NCBI RefSeq assembly: GCF_040784915.1 | Contig: NZ_CP160797.1 | Coordinates: forward strand, 2,718,137-2,782,136 | Direction of reading: 5' to 3' | DNA from: Bacillus vallismortis | GTDB lineage: Bacteria; Bacillota; Bacilli; Bacillales; Bacillaceae | Length of the DNA: 64,000 nt | Shown here: positions 44,428 through 55,301 of the stretch, piece by piece | How the letters are laid out: every line of letters begins with the position of its first letter | Position numbering within the stretch: the stretch's first letter is position 1 | Position numbers and translations under genes: made by a program | Notes under the pieces: generated by a model | The model's database searches: none | Told to the model about the DNA's origin: nothing | The model's input: the letters and a program-made list of their open reading frames with translations, nothing else

Positions 44428-45465
44428 TTAATTAGCGTTCATTTGTTTTGCAATGTATTCAGCATCATTCCCTACACCTTGAAGGAGCGCTGAACCTCGC
44501 CTATACTGCCAAGGCAAACCAATAAAGTACAATCCCTCTACAGGTGAAACACCTCTATGATGTATGATTCGGCCTTCTTTATCCAAAACACCTTCTATTT
44601 TCATCCAACAAAGAGGATTCCTAAAACCGGTAGCCCAAATAATATTGTTTACTTCTAATGTAGATGAATCTTCAAAAATGACTTTATTTTGCTTTCCCGA
44701 TATGACTCTTTTTTTTAAGATGATTTCCTTCTGTTTTATTGCATGTTTTAATTCATACCCAAAAATAGGATCGCCTTTCTTTTGAATGAATTTGCCTAAT
44801 ATTGATGTATTGCTTGCATGTAAAACTCCTAATTTATCAAACCACCAAAAGATGCTTCTTTTTCCAATCACTAAAGGGAAATAAATTAATTGATTACGAC
44901 ATGCTAAATATGTAACTCTTTCTTTGGATAATTCAACAGCTATCTGAGCACCGCTATTCCCGCCGCCAACAACTAGTGCATTTCCAGGTACCAGTTGTTT
45001 TGGATGCTTATATTGCGATGAGTGTAATTGATGAATATGATCGGCTAAATCCTTTGATACTGATGGAATATTAGGGATGTGAAAAGGACCTGCAGCAACG
45101 ACAAGATTTTTCGCTTGATATTCTTCCTGATTTGTTTTTATTAAGAAATGATTCTTTAATTTTAGGACACTTATCACTTCTGTCCGTAATTGGATTGGAA
45201 TGTCAAATCTTTCAACATATTTCTTTAGATAAGCAACAATTTCTTCTTTTGAAGGAAATCCATGTTTTTCTCCTTCAAGATGCATTCCAGGCAAAGAACT
45301 ATACATTCGAGAAGTAAATAAAACTAATGAGTCATATCGCTCTTTCCAGCTTTCCCCCACCTCATCACTTTTATCCAAAATGATAAACTTTTGCTTGGAC
45401 TGCTTAAGATAATATCCAATTGAAATTCCTGCCTGGCCAGCTCCGATTACTATTGTGTCGTACAT
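44428..45465 (-). CDS. czcO: CzcO, NAD(P)-binding flavoprotein linked to CzcD
   Basis: A 345-residue flavin-containing monooxygenase-like protein with FAD motif GAGQAGISIGYYL at residues 8-20 and NADPH motif VVGGGNSGAQIAVELSK. In B. subtilis the homologue (also called TrkA/YrdP) modulates cation transport by CzcD. GGGGTGAG precedes the ATG. It follows czcD by 76 bp on the same strand, as in the 168 operon at another locus. Confidence 0.82.
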   Translation of the reverse strand: MYDTIVIGAGQAGISIGYYLKQSKQKFIILDKSDEVGESWKERYDSLVLFTSRMYSSLPGMHLEGEKHGFPSKEEIVAYLKKYVERFDIPIQLRTEVISVLKLKNHFLIKTNQEEYQAKNLVVAAGPFHIPNIPSVSKDLADHIHQLHSSQYKHPKQLVPGNALVVGGGNSGAQIAVELSKERVTYLACRNQLIYFPLVIGKRSIFWWFDKLGVLHASNTSILGKFIQKKGDPIFGYELKHAIKQKEIILKKRVISGKQNKVIFEDSSTLEVNNIIWATGFRNPLCWMKIEGVLDKEGRIIHHRGVSPVEGLYFIGLPWQYRRGSALLQGVGNDAEYIAKQMNAN

Positions 45466-45541
45466 ATACTCACCCCGCCGATTTTTTTCACGAGAGATAG
45501 ACTAGCTATAATGCCTTTTAATTTAGTAGACATAAATCTGT

Positions 45542-46477
45542 CTAATGATGATGGTGGTCACGCCGCTTTTCAATTTTGGCCTGACAAAGGATCGAATTGT
45601 CGTGATGATGAGCTGCTGTTTCCATCTGAATGGTTACATGCGTAATGCCTTTATGCTCAAGATCATGTTCAATTTTGCGCAAAATACTTTCACTTTCTGA
45701 AATGGTCAGTTGATCGTCAATAACAGCGTGGCAAGAAAGAGCGTTTAATCCGCTTGTAATAGACCATATGTGTAAATCATGAATGCTTTGAATTCCTTCT
45801 GTCTTTTCAATTGTATGAATGATGTCAGTGACATCGATATTTTCTGGGGTCCCTTCCATTAATACATGAATGGAATCTTTAGTCACATGGTAACCGCTTC
45901 TTAGAACAAGAATAGCCACAATGACACTAGCCAATGGATCTGCCCAGCCCCACCCAAAGAAAATGATAAGTATGGCAGCTAGAATGGCACCTACAGAGCC
46001 GAGCATATCGCTTATTACATGCAAATAAGCTCCTCTTATGTTCAGATTATTCTCTGTATCTCCGCCTCTCAGCATAATCCATGCGACCAATATATTCACG
46101 ACTAACCCGATAATACTAATCGTAAGCATGCCAGTCGTTGATACTTCTGGTGGATGAGAGAAACGTTCGATTGCTTCATAAATGATATAAAGAGAAATAA
46201 GAATTAATGCAATACCGTTTATCACAGCGGCAAGAATCTCAAATCGTTTATAGCCAAATGTCTTATTGTGACTTGCCTTTTTTTCAGCTAATGTAAAAGC
46301 AATCAGGGCAACCATTAATGAGATTGAATCACTTAGCATATGGCCAGCATCTGATAAAAGCGCCAGACTATTTGTTAAAAATCCGCCTATAGCTTCTATC
46401 ATCATATAACCTGTAATGATGATAAAAGAGATCAATAAAACCTTTTTATTGGATCCTTCAGTGTGATTGTGCCCCAT
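45542..46477 (-). CDS. czcD: CzcD cation diffusion facilitator (Zn/Cd/Co efflux)
   Basis: A 311-residue CDF exporter with six membrane helices that trades Zn, Cd or Co for K+ and H+. Metal sites are in LLSDAGHMLSDS and LHVISDMLGS; the cytoplasmic C-terminal domain has HDLHIWSITSG and a His-rich end (RRDHHHH). AAGGAGGAG precedes the ATG. Promoter and CzrA-type operator lie 90-140 bp upstream. Confidence 0.9.
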   Translation of the reverse strand: MGHNHTEGSNKKVLLISFIIITGYMMIEAIGGFLTNSLALLSDAGHMLSDSISLMVALIAFTLAEKKASHNKTFGYKRFEILAAVINGIALILISLYIIYEAIERFSHPPEVSTTGMLTISIIGLVVNILVAWIMLRGGDTENNLNIRGAYLHVISDMLGSVGAILAAILIIFFGWGWADPLASVIVAILVLRSGYHVTKDSIHVLMEGTPENIDVTDIIHTIEKTEGIQSIHDLHIWSITSGLNALSCHAVIDDQLTISESESILRKIEHDLEHKGITHVTIQMETAAHHHDNSILCQAKIEKRRDHHHH

Positions 46478-46567
46478 AAAATCTCCTCCTTACCTAAAGC
46501 TTCTTAATACATACGCATTTATTATTTCTTATCTGTTAATAAGCATTCTAACATGATACACATCTTA

Positions 46568-46589
46568 TATATGATCATGTGCTCATATA
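46568..46589. promoter_or_regulatory. CzrA-type (ArsR/SmtB) operator
   Basis: TATATGA-N8-TCATATA, inverted repeat just downstream of the -10 of the czcD promoter. It fits the metal-released ArsR/SmtB repressor CzrA. 46478-46567 otherwise shows nothing. Confidence 0.65.
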
Positions 46590-46591
46590 CT

Positions 46592-46620
46592 AATGTAAAG
46601 CATTTTTAACAAAAAGTCAA
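46592..46620 (-). promoter_or_regulatory. czcD promoter
   Basis: Minus strand TTGACT (46620-46615), 17-bp spacer, TACATT (46597-46592). Confidence 0.6.
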
Positions 46621-46724
46621 AATAGTTTTATTATAAAATTTCCAATCACCCTCTGATCATTCCGAAGTATAACAGCATCTTGTTCATTTATGTACGCATA
46701 TTGAATATCACCTTATATTAACAG

Positions 46725-46757
46725 AAAAAAGAGGAGCAAACACACGGTTTACTCCTC
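46725..46757 (-). terminator. Terminator of the yrrT-mccAB-yrhC transcript
   Basis: GAGGAGTAAAC / GTTTGCTCCTC then TTTTTT on the minus strand. The first arm contains the stop codon of the 27-residue ORF. Confidence 0.8.
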
Positions 46758-46832
46758 TAACTTCATTTCTTTATCTTTTGCTTCTTCATTGTCTGTTGTT
46801 TTTTGATAAGCCAAGCCGTTCATCAGTTTCAC
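46749..46832 (-). CDS. 27-residue ORF after yrhC
   Basis: GTG start behind AAGGA, product MKLMNGLAYQKTTDNEEAKD and an acidic end. Its stop lies inside the terminator stem, and it begins 41 bases after yrhC on the same strand. Real translation is not certain. Confidence 0.4.
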   Translation of the reverse strand: MKLMNGLAYQKTTDNEEAKDKEMKLEE

Positions 46833-46873
46833 TGTTCCTTGGCATACCGCCATCTATGGATGATGGCTGTTTT

Positions 46874-47104
46874 TTATTCGTCAGCTTCTTCCAAACGCTT
46901 CTTGTAAATCAATGAACGATCTACGCAAAAGAAGGCACCGACTAAAAATACGCAATCCGCTAAAAGCATCATCGATTTTTGGCCTAAGGTTAAGCCTTGA
47001 TCGGGGAGAACTGCGCCTATATATAAAAAAGTGCTGACTGCAAGCAATGTAAAAGCGAAATGCTTGTAATCTTCTTTTAAAGATTTCATTCTATTTTTAT
47101 TCAA
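46874..47104 (-). CDS. yrhC: Small membrane protein YrhC
   Basis: A 76-residue protein with two membrane helices (about 15-35 and 47-64) between charged ends. I choose TTG 47104 because AGGTGA lies five bases upstream and this gives the 76-residue size known in 168. It ends the methionine-to-cysteine operon but has no known role. Confidence 0.75.
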   Translation of the reverse strand: MNKNRMKSLKEDYKHFAFTLLAVSTFLYIGAVLPDQGLTLGQKSMMLLADCVFLVGAFFCVDRSLIYKKRLEEADE

Positions 47105-47186
47105 ATGAATCACCTGCCAGATTCGTAGTATACGACTATTATAATATAATCTGGCGGCTTACAGAGAAAGTAATTGTATCCATTTG

Positions 47187-49251
<2,065 letters not shown>

Positions 49252-49312
49252 ATATGTCCTCCTCCTTGATAGAGGTTGTTTTTAGGGAAAACGGAGGAGA
49301 ACTCTCCCCCGT

Positions 49313-50008
49313 TTAATGAATTCGTTTGATCACTTTTAACACAAGCTCTGTGGAATTGACAGCGGCCTGCTCTAAAAATTGGTCAAATGATACATGTGAT
49401 TCTTTTCCAGCGATATCAGATAAAGCTCTGATGACGACAAACGGCGTTTTAAATTGATGACACACCTGAGCCACTGCCGCAGCCTCCATTTCAACCGCAT
49501 ACAGCTCAGAAAATCTCGCACGCACTTCTTCAACCCGCTTCGGATCGTTCATAAAAGAATCACCTGTTGCGATCGTTCCTTTTGCAACCTGAATGCCGTC
49601 AAGTTCAGAAATCGCTTCTTCAGTGATGCTGATCAGCTTTTCGTCTGCTGCATAAGCAGCCGGAAGACCCGGAACCTGGCCGTATTCATAGTCAAAGGCC
49701 GTTACATCTACATCATGATGGCGAACGTCAGTTGAAATGACGACATCTCCTACATTCAGTGTATGATGAAATCCGCCCGCTGAGCCTGTGTTAATCACAT
49801 AATTGGGCTTATATCGGTCAAGCAAAAGCGTTGTGCTGATGGCAGCATTTACTTTTCCAATTCCAGATTTTAAAAGAATCACTTCGGTTCCTTCATATTC
49901 ACCTGTTGTAAATTCACAGTGTGCGATTGTTTCTGTTTTTGCATTTTCAAGTTTGCTTCTTAGGATGGTAACTTCCTCTTCCATTGCTCCGATGACTGCT
50001 AGTTTCAT
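49313..50008 (-). CDS. mtnN: MTA/SAH nucleosidase MtnN
   Basis: A 231-residue 5'-methylthioadenosine/S-adenosylhomocysteine nucleosidase. Catalytic elements: MEEEV (Glu12 region), [11 protein letters not shown] and LSDIAG. It cleaves SAH to S-ribosylhomocysteine, feeding homocysteine to MccA. GAAGGGAATG precedes the ATG. It lies between yrrT and mccA, 20 bp after yrrT. Confidence 0.92.
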   Translation of the reverse strand: MKLAVIGAMEEEVTILRSKLENAKTETIAHCEFTTGEYEGTEVILLKSGIGKVNAAISTTLLLDRYKPNYVINTGSAGGFHHTLNVGDVVISTDVRHHDVDVTAFDYEYGQVPGLPAAYAADEKLISITEEAISELDGIQVAKGTIATGDSFMNDPKRVEEVRARFSELYAVEMEAAAVAQVCHQFKTPFVVIRALSDIAGKESHVSFDQFLEQAAVNSTELVLKVIKRIH

Positions 50009-50028
50009 CTATTCACATTCCCTTCACT

Positions 50029-50670
50029 TTACCGTTTGATCGCCTCCATTATCCACACGAAGTCGTTTTGCTGAGTGAATTGGACTGCAAAACCTTCAGC
50101 TGTAAACATCTCTTTCAGCGCATCCAATGTGGGATAATGCTCTGTCTCTAAATCATTTGCAAGCTGATAGAAGCCTTGAGAACGGGCTTTATCGATAGCC
50201 TGTTGATACGCTTGCGCATCTTTAAAGACGGTATCGGCAAACACTATTTTATCATGCAAGTGAAGGTATTTGCCATATTGCTTTATTGCAGCCCGCTTTT
50301 CTTCATCGGTCAAATGATGAAAAGCATATGAACTGACAATTGTGTCAGCATGAAATGGCGGCTCGGGAAATGTCAGGAAGTCTCCGTCAACGAATTCCGC
50401 CCTGCCTGAAAGCTTGTCAGAAGCCAATTTTCGCATGGCGGGAGACGGTTCGATTCCAAATACAGATTTGCCCGCATCCAGCAGCTTGGCTGTCAAATTC
50501 CCTGTCCCCGGGCCAAATTCTAACACATGTGTTCCAGACCTGCTGACGATGGCATCAAGGATATCATCGTAGCCTCTGAATGCTTCTTTATACTGAATAT
50601 CAAAACCTTGTACTGTTTGATCATAAGTTGCTGCCCAATCTTCAAAAAGAGGGATAAATTCACGTCCCAT
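50029..50670 (-). CDS. yrrT: SAM-dependent methyltransferase YrrT
   Basis: A 213-residue class I methyltransferase with motif I VLEFGPGTGNLTAKLL and IVSSYAFHHLTDEEK. First gene of the methionine-to-cysteine operon; it presumably uses SAM to make SAH, the substrate of MtnN, but the methyl acceptor is unknown. Start 50670 has GGAG 11 bases upstream and gives the 168 length. Confidence 0.88.
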   Translation of the reverse strand: MGREFIPLFEDWAATYDQTVQGFDIQYKEAFRGYDDILDAIVSRSGTHVLEFGPGTGNLTAKLLDAGKSVFGIEPSPAMRKLASDKLSGRAEFVDGDFLTFPEPPFHADTIVSSYAFHHLTDEEKRAAIKQYGKYLHLHDKIVFADTVFKDAQAYQQAIDKARSQGFYQLANDLETEHYPTLDALKEMFTAEGFAVQFTQQNDFVWIMEAIKR

Positions 50671-50690
50671 ATTTGTCACACTCCATATTT

Positions 50691-50715
50691 TATAATTCCT
50701 ATAAGCATACTATGA
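50691..50715 (-). promoter_or_regulatory. Probable CymR site before yrrT
   Basis: Minus strand ATAGTATGCTTATAGGAATT contains the GGAATTNNAT half of the CymR motif. CymR repression of this operon when cysteine is plentiful is established in B. subtilis. Confidence 0.5.
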
Positions 50716-50861
50716 ATTAATGATGGAACAGTTCCTATCATACCACATCTTCTGAAAAGGAGGTACTAAAACACTTTGTGTATTTTATGCCAACGATATT
50801 GCGCGTTTACGGCAAAAAAGCTTATACTTCATATGACTTGTGAAAGTAGGAGGGCCGAGAG

Positions 50862-51065
50862 ATGAATTTTCAATTAGATTTGATAAAAGACAAAGTGGAA
50901 TTTTTCGAAGCGGCTTCATTGCAGGAGCTTGAAAAGAAAATCAATACACAAATTGAAAACAATAAAGCCATCATGCTCCGGGTGAAGTCTGTTTCACACC
51001 AGACCGCTGTGGCAGACGGTAGAATATTGTACAGCGCGGTTGTTCATTTCGCAGCTGAAGCCTAA
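50862..51065 (+). CDS. yrzA: YrzA, DUF2536-family protein
   Basis: A 67-residue protein (FQLDLIKDKVEFFEAASLQE; VKSVSHQTAVADGRILYSAV). Function unknown. AGGAGG is nine bases before the ATG. Monocistronic, divergent from yrrT. Confidence 0.8.
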   Translation: MNFQLDLIKDKVEFFEAASLQELEKKINTQIENNKAIMLRVKSVSHQTAVADGRILYSAVVHFAAEA

Positions 51066-51355
51066 AACAAACGCAGCCGGCTCTAAACCGGCTGTTCACC
51101 GTGTCGACAAACCCTCGCATTCGTTGTCAGGCCTGCGCGTCGATGCTCACTTGAGAAAAGATCAGCGGCTAAAAGCTGAGCGTCCTGCTCAAACGCCGCT
51201 GTCACCGCATCCTGCGGAAGTCTGCTTCGATGCTCGTCCTTCCTAGACTTCAAGGGTTTTCAATCACGCTGAAAAAATGACAAAAAGCTAAAATGAACAC
51301 CATTTTAGCTTTTTGTCAACAATCTGAGCAGCCGGCTCTAGACCGGCTGCTTTGT
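51066..51355. repeat. Hairpin-rich intergenic block between yrzA and yrrS
   Basis: Bounded by two related palindromes, AGCCGG-ctctaaa-CCGGCT (51075-51093) and AGCAGCCGG-ctctaga-CCGGCTGCT (51327-51351). Inside are a 17-bp perfect stem GACAAAAAGCTAAAATG / CATTTTAGCTTTTTGTC (51279-51317), G+C-rich non-coding DNA and a repeated TCGATGCTC. Terminators for yrzA at least; the middle resembles a dispersed repeat unit. Confidence 0.45.
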
Positions 51356-52063
51356 TTATTTTAGTTTTTCTACTTTTGTCGGCTTCCAGCCTTTGTCATC
51401 AACCCATGTAATCGTGACTTGATATTTATCTCCGGTCGTCTTGTCTAAAACCTTGCCTTTGGCATCCTGAGGGCTGCCGTTATTCCCGAGCCAGAGCACC
51501 GTCATGTTATCTTTTGAAACACCGGTTGCATATGAAATAGCTTTCAGCATCTCAGCCCAGTCTTGTGAGCTTGAGTCATAAGTGGCGGCATGTTCGCCCG
51601 TCTGCTCAGTTCCGACTGCTTTCCAATCAGAATTTACATACGTTTTTTCTACATCGCTTGATGAGCCGCCTTCTGTTACTTTTGCGTCTTTAAGCGGGTC
51701 ACCTGAATCTGAGCTTGAGTCTGAATCGGAATCAGAGTCATCACCTTTAGAAGAATCATCTTTTTTCGAATCTGAGTCTGAATCAGAAGACTTCTCAGCA
51801 TCCTTTTCGCTGTCAGATGTATCTTTCTTGCTGTCTTTTATATCCTCATCCGATTTCTTTTCCGTCTTTCCTGAAGCCGGAGATTCTTGTTTTTGCGCCG
51901 TTTCAGAATCCTTGCTGACATCTTTGCTAGAAGGACTGTTAATGAAGAGATTAGCTGCTACCACGACGATTAGTATGGATACGATTGCAATTAAAATGTT
52001 AAGCACTAAATTAGTTTTCCTGCGCTTATCACGGTTTTCATAACGAGATTGATTATTGCTCAA
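51356..52063 (-). CDS. yrrS: YrrS, membrane-anchored Ser/Asp-rich protein
   Basis: A 235-residue protein: short cytoplasmic N terminus, one membrane helix (about 19-42), a long Ser/Asp/Lys stretch (about 45-130) and a folded DUF1510 C-terminal domain outside the membrane (NMTVLWLGNNGSPQDAKGK). TTG start behind AAAGGAG. Co-transcribed after pbpI; the pair acts in sporulation cell-wall work by inference from pbpI. Confidence 0.85.
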   Translation of the reverse strand: MSNNQSRYENRDKRRKTNLVLNILIAIVSILIVVVAANLFINSPSSKDVSKDSETAQKQESPASGKTEKKSDEDIKDSKKDTSDSEKDAEKSSDSDSDSKKDDSSKGDDSDSDSDSSSDSGDPLKDAKVTEGGSSSDVEKTYVNSDWKAVGTEQTGEHAATYDSSSQDWAEMLKAISYATGVSKDNMTVLWLGNNGSPQDAKGKVLDKTTGDKYQVTITWVDDKGWKPTKVEKLK

Positions 52064-52127
52064 TAATTCTGCACTCCTTTACCCCTCTTGGCTCAGCATA
52101 TATTTTACCATGTGCTGAGAAGTTGTT

Positions 52128-53882
52128 CTATTTCTGATTGATTTCAATTTCGTGTACTTTTTTAACAATATCATAAAACACGGAATTTGTCAGAGCCTTA
52201 TCCCCCGGCGTATCCATGTGTAAAACGACAAGAGCGTATTTCGGCTTATCCGCCGGAAAATATCCGGCAAACCATTTTTCATAGAGTGCTTTTTGCTCTT
52301 TTGAAAGCTTGCCTGTCTGGGCTGTGCCTGACTTCCCTGCTACAGTATACGGAAGATCCTGAAACCTTCTGCCCGTTCCGGAAGGAGATTCCACCACCCG
52401 CCGCAGCATTTTTTGAAGCTGTTGTGCCGTATATTTGTCTATCGTTTCTCCGCTGAGCTTCTGATCTTTAAACTTGGCGAGCGTTGTGCCGTTTTTATAT
52501 TCAATTTGTTCAGCGATTTTCACCTGCCGCTTTTCTCCGCCGCGGGCGATGGCCGCCATCATATTGGCTACCTCGAGTGGCGTTACCTTCACATTTTTCT
52601 GCCCGATCGCTGTTTGCGCAATGGCTTTTTTGACTGATTTGTCTTTTTCATCCCCCCAAACCACGCCGCTTTTTTCATTATACAACTGACGGAAATTTGA
52701 TTCGTGATACAGTTTTCCTTCCCAGCCTGCGCGATCTGTGAGAGCCAGCTTTTCTGCCATATCTTCAATAACCGAGCTGTCTTTTTTCATTAATTGTTCT
52801 GCAAGACTCGTAAATGTGTAATTGCAGCTCTGGGCAAAACTTTCATCAAAAGACAAGGTTCCTTTGTCGTCGCCCGGTTCCCCATACAGGTTTAAATTGC
52901 AATTAAAGGTTTGACTCGGCTTCACCGTATCATTTTCGATTGCAGCTGCGGCAATGACTGTTTTAAAAACAGAACCGGGATAGATTGGCGTCAGCATGTA
53001 ATTTTGAAGCGTGTTTTGCCGGGACACATCCGCATTCGGTTTGCTTACAATTCCCAGAACACTGCTATTTTCGATGTCCAGCAGCACAGCTCCTCCTTTT
53101 TTCAGCCCCTGTTCATCCAATACCTCCTCCATCGCTTTTTGAATGCTTTGATCGATCGTTGTTTTGACCTGAAGCGGATAAAACGTATTGGCTTCAGCAG
53201 TATATTTGACGTCCATGCCAAACAAAGGATTTCCTCTTCCGTCCACATGATATAAAAGTTTTGTATCTTGTTCTGGAAGCAAAAACTCATCAAATGTCCG
53301 TTCTAAACCGGTTGTTCCGATTTTCGTTGTAATCGGGAGGTTCTTCTGGTCCGGATATTTCTTCCGGAGAAGCGCCGGATCTTGATTTGTGTTTCCTATC
53401 GTATGTGAAGCAAGGCTTGGCTTGTCTTCATTCTCCATATATACGCCGTAAATGCCGGGATATTTCAAAGAATTGATTTTTGTAATGGATTGTTTCGAAA
53501 GTGTTTTGATTTTCCTTTGATGCAAAATGACCGGTTTTTTCGCTTTTGTGAGTGTCTGGTGCAATTCATCTTCAGACATGCCGATGATGTCCGCAACTTT
53601 TTTGATCGGCCAATCCTGCGTCAGCAGAAAAGGGAACAAAACAACTGCAGGCTCGCTTTTGCCGGTCAGCGCCTGCCCGTTTCGATCTAAAAAGGAACCT
53701 CTTCCGTCAGAAATGAGCACTTCCTCCGTCCGCTGTTTCACACTTTCCTGGATCAAATTGATTTTCTTTTTAGAAAATGATTCGGTGAAAAACAGCTGGA
53801 TTTCCGCCAGCCGCAGCAACAGCAAAAAAAATACGATCAAAAAAGCGATGACTGCCAGCTTCATTCGTTTCGATATCTTCAT
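52128..53882 (-). CDS. pbpI: Class B penicillin-binding protein PbpI (PBP4b)
   Basis: A 584-residue transpeptidase anchored by one N-terminal helix ([20 protein letters not shown]). Active-site motifs in order: GSVFKT (SxxK), SCN (SxN) and KSGTAQTG (KSG). An N-terminal dimerisation domain precedes the transpeptidase. It is a sporulation PBP in B. subtilis. Start 53882 follows GAGGTG, which lies inside a hairpin with a T-run (see finding). Confidence 0.9.
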   Translation of the reverse strand: MKISKRMKLAVIAFLIVFFLLLLRLAEIQLFFTESFSKKKINLIQESVKQRTEEVLISDGRGSFLDRNGQALTGKSEPAVVLFPFLLTQDWPIKKVADIIGMSEDELHQTLTKAKKPVILHQRKIKTLSKQSITKINSLKYPGIYGVYMENEDKPSLASHTIGNTNQDPALLRKKYPDQKNLPITTKIGTTGLERTFDEFLLPEQDTKLLYHVDGRGNPLFGMDVKYTAEANTFYPLQVKTTIDQSIQKAMEEVLDEQGLKKGGAVLLDIENSSVLGIVSKPNADVSRQNTLQNYMLTPIYPGSVFKTVIAAAAIENDTVKPSQTFNCNLNLYGEPGDDKGTLSFDESFAQSCNYTFTSLAEQLMKKDSSVIEDMAEKLALTDRAGWEGKLYHESNFRQLYNEKSGVVWGDEKDKSVKKAIAQTAIGQKNVKVTPLEVANMMAAIARGGEKRQVKIAEQIEYKNGTTLAKFKDQKLSGETIDKYTAQQLQKMLRRVVESPSGTGRRFQDLPYTVAGKSGTAQTGKLSKEQKALYEKWFAGYFPADKPKYALVVLHMDTPGDKALTNSVFYDIVKKVHEIEINQK

Positions 53883-53918
53883 AAAAAAACACCTCACCCA
53901 CATTGTGGACGAGGTGTT
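53883..53918 (-). terminator. greA terminator overlapping the pbpI ribosome site
   Basis: ACACCTCGTCCAC / GTGGGTGAGGTGT followed by seven T and then the pbpI ATG. Ending greA transcripts and hiding the pbpI ribosome site are both possible. Confidence 0.65.
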
Positions 53919-53935
53919 TATCCGCTAAACGGATA

Positions 53936-54409
53936 TTATGAAATTTTCACAATTTTCACGAGCATTTCTCCGCCCGGTGTTTGAACTGTGACTTCATCAT
54001 CGACTTTTTTGCCCAGCAGGCTTTTTGCGATCGGTGAGTCGTTTGAGATTTTCCCTTCAAACGGATCAGCTTCAGCGCTTCCAACGATTGTATATGATTC
54101 TTCTTCACCGTCAGGCAATTCGACGAAAGTGACCGTTTTACCCAAACCGACATCGTTAGAGCCGCCGTCATCTTCAATGATTTTCGCGTTGCGGATCATA
54201 TTTTCCAGAGTCGTTACACGGCCCTCTACGAATGCCTGCTCTTCTTTTGCTGAATCGTATTCAGAGTTCTCGGAAAGGTCTCCGAAACTTCTCGCAATTT
54301 TGATGCGCTCTACTACTTCTTTTCGTTTAACCGTTTTCAAATATTCCAATTCTTGTTCAAGTTTTTGTTTTCCTTCTTCAGTCATAGGAAAAACTTTCTC
54401 TTGTGCCAT
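53936..54409 (-). CDS. greA: Transcription elongation factor GreA
   Basis: A 157-residue factor that rescues backtracked RNA polymerase. N-terminal coiled coil ([20 protein letters not shown]) with the tip acidic residues in [18 protein letters not shown], then the FKBP-like C-terminal domain ([19 protein letters not shown]). Upstream gene is udk, separated by a hairpin. Confidence 0.95.
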   Translation of the reverse strand: MAQEKVFPMTEEGKQKLEQELEYLKTVKRKEVVERIKIARSFGDLSENSEYDSAKEEQAFVEGRVTTLENMIRNAKIIEDDGGSNDVGLGKTVTFVELPDGEEESYTIVGSAEADPFEGKISNDSPIAKSLLGKKVDDEVTVQTPGGEMLVKIVKIS

Positions 54410-54470
54410 GTCCCTTCACTCCTTCTGGTTGTCCCTCAACATCTTCGATTATGTATGAGAGCATAAACTA

Positions 54471-54511
54471 AAAAATACAAGAATGAGAACACAGGGCAGT
54501 CCTCGTTCTTC
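54471..54511 (-). terminator. Terminator between udk and greA
   Basis: AAGAACGAGG ... GAGAATGAATTCTT-like pairing (AAGAA.GAG / CTC.TTCTT), then TTGTATTTTTT on the minus strand. The rest of 54410-54659 holds the greA promoter region, not resolved. Confidence 0.5.
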
Positions 54512-54659
54512 TCTCCCATATAGGTACTGTTTATCTTAAACTGAATCTTGTCGTTCTGCAAATATTTCGCGTTTATAAACAGGGAAAGAAGGGAATTCGC
54601 ACATCCCCTTCCTGCCTATACATAATATGGTCAGAGTTATTTATGTCTATGCTATGGTA

Positions 54660-55295
54660 TTACAAAATCGCGTTTTGTTCAAGGATGGTCTGTATTTTCG
54701 TGACCATCAGATCAATTGCGACGTGATTCTGTCCGCCTTCCGGGATAATAATATCAGCGTATCGTTTTGTCGGTTCAACGAATTGGTTATGCATCGGGCG
54801 GACAACTGACACATATTGTTCAATGACAGAATCAATAGAGCGGCCGCGCTCATTAATATCTCTCATAATCCGTCTGATGATACGCAAGTCAGCATCTGTA
54901 TCCACGTAAAGCTTGATATCCATCAGATCACGGAGTCTTTTGTCTTCAAGAACAAGAATGCCTTCAAGGATAATAACATCCTTTGGCTCTACGTGAACCG
55001 TTTCTTCTGAACGTGTGTGAAGCTTATAGTCGTAAATCGGCTTTTCAATCGGGCGGTAATTCAATAGATCTTGAATATGCTCGATTAAATAGTCATTATC
55101 AAACGCAAGCGGATGATCATAGTTTGTGTTCAGCCTTTCTTCAAATGGAAGATGGCTTTGGTCTTTATAATAAAGGTCTTGCTGGATCATTAAAATCGAG
55201 TGCCCTTTAAATTGTTCATAAATGGACCGTGTGACACTCGTTTTTCCTGAACCGGAACCTCCTGCGATTCCAATGACTACTGGATTCTTACCCAT
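54660..55295 (-). CDS. udk: Uridine kinase Udk
   Basis: A 211-residue P-loop kinase that phosphorylates uridine and cytidine in pyrimidine salvage. Walker A is GGSGSGKTS, followed by [17 protein letters not shown] and NYDHPLAFD typical of Udk. It starts six bases after trhP2 in a continuous operon. Confidence 0.95.
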   Translation of the reverse strand: MGKNPVVIGIAGGSGSGKTSVTRSIYEQFKGHSILMIQQDLYYKDQSHLPFEERLNTNYDHPLAFDNDYLIEHIQDLLNYRPIEKPIYDYKLHTRSEETVHVEPKDVIILEGILVLEDKRLRDLMDIKLYVDTDADLRIIRRIMRDINERGRSIDSVIEQYVSVVRPMHNQFVEPTKRYADIIIPEGGQNHVAIDLMVTKIQTILEQNAIL

Positions 55296-55301
55296 GGGTT
55301 G

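Noticed and set aside
51040..51246. 68-residue ORF after yrzA
   Set aside because: It overlaps the end of yrzA and runs through palindromes of the intergenic repeat block; no ribosome site.
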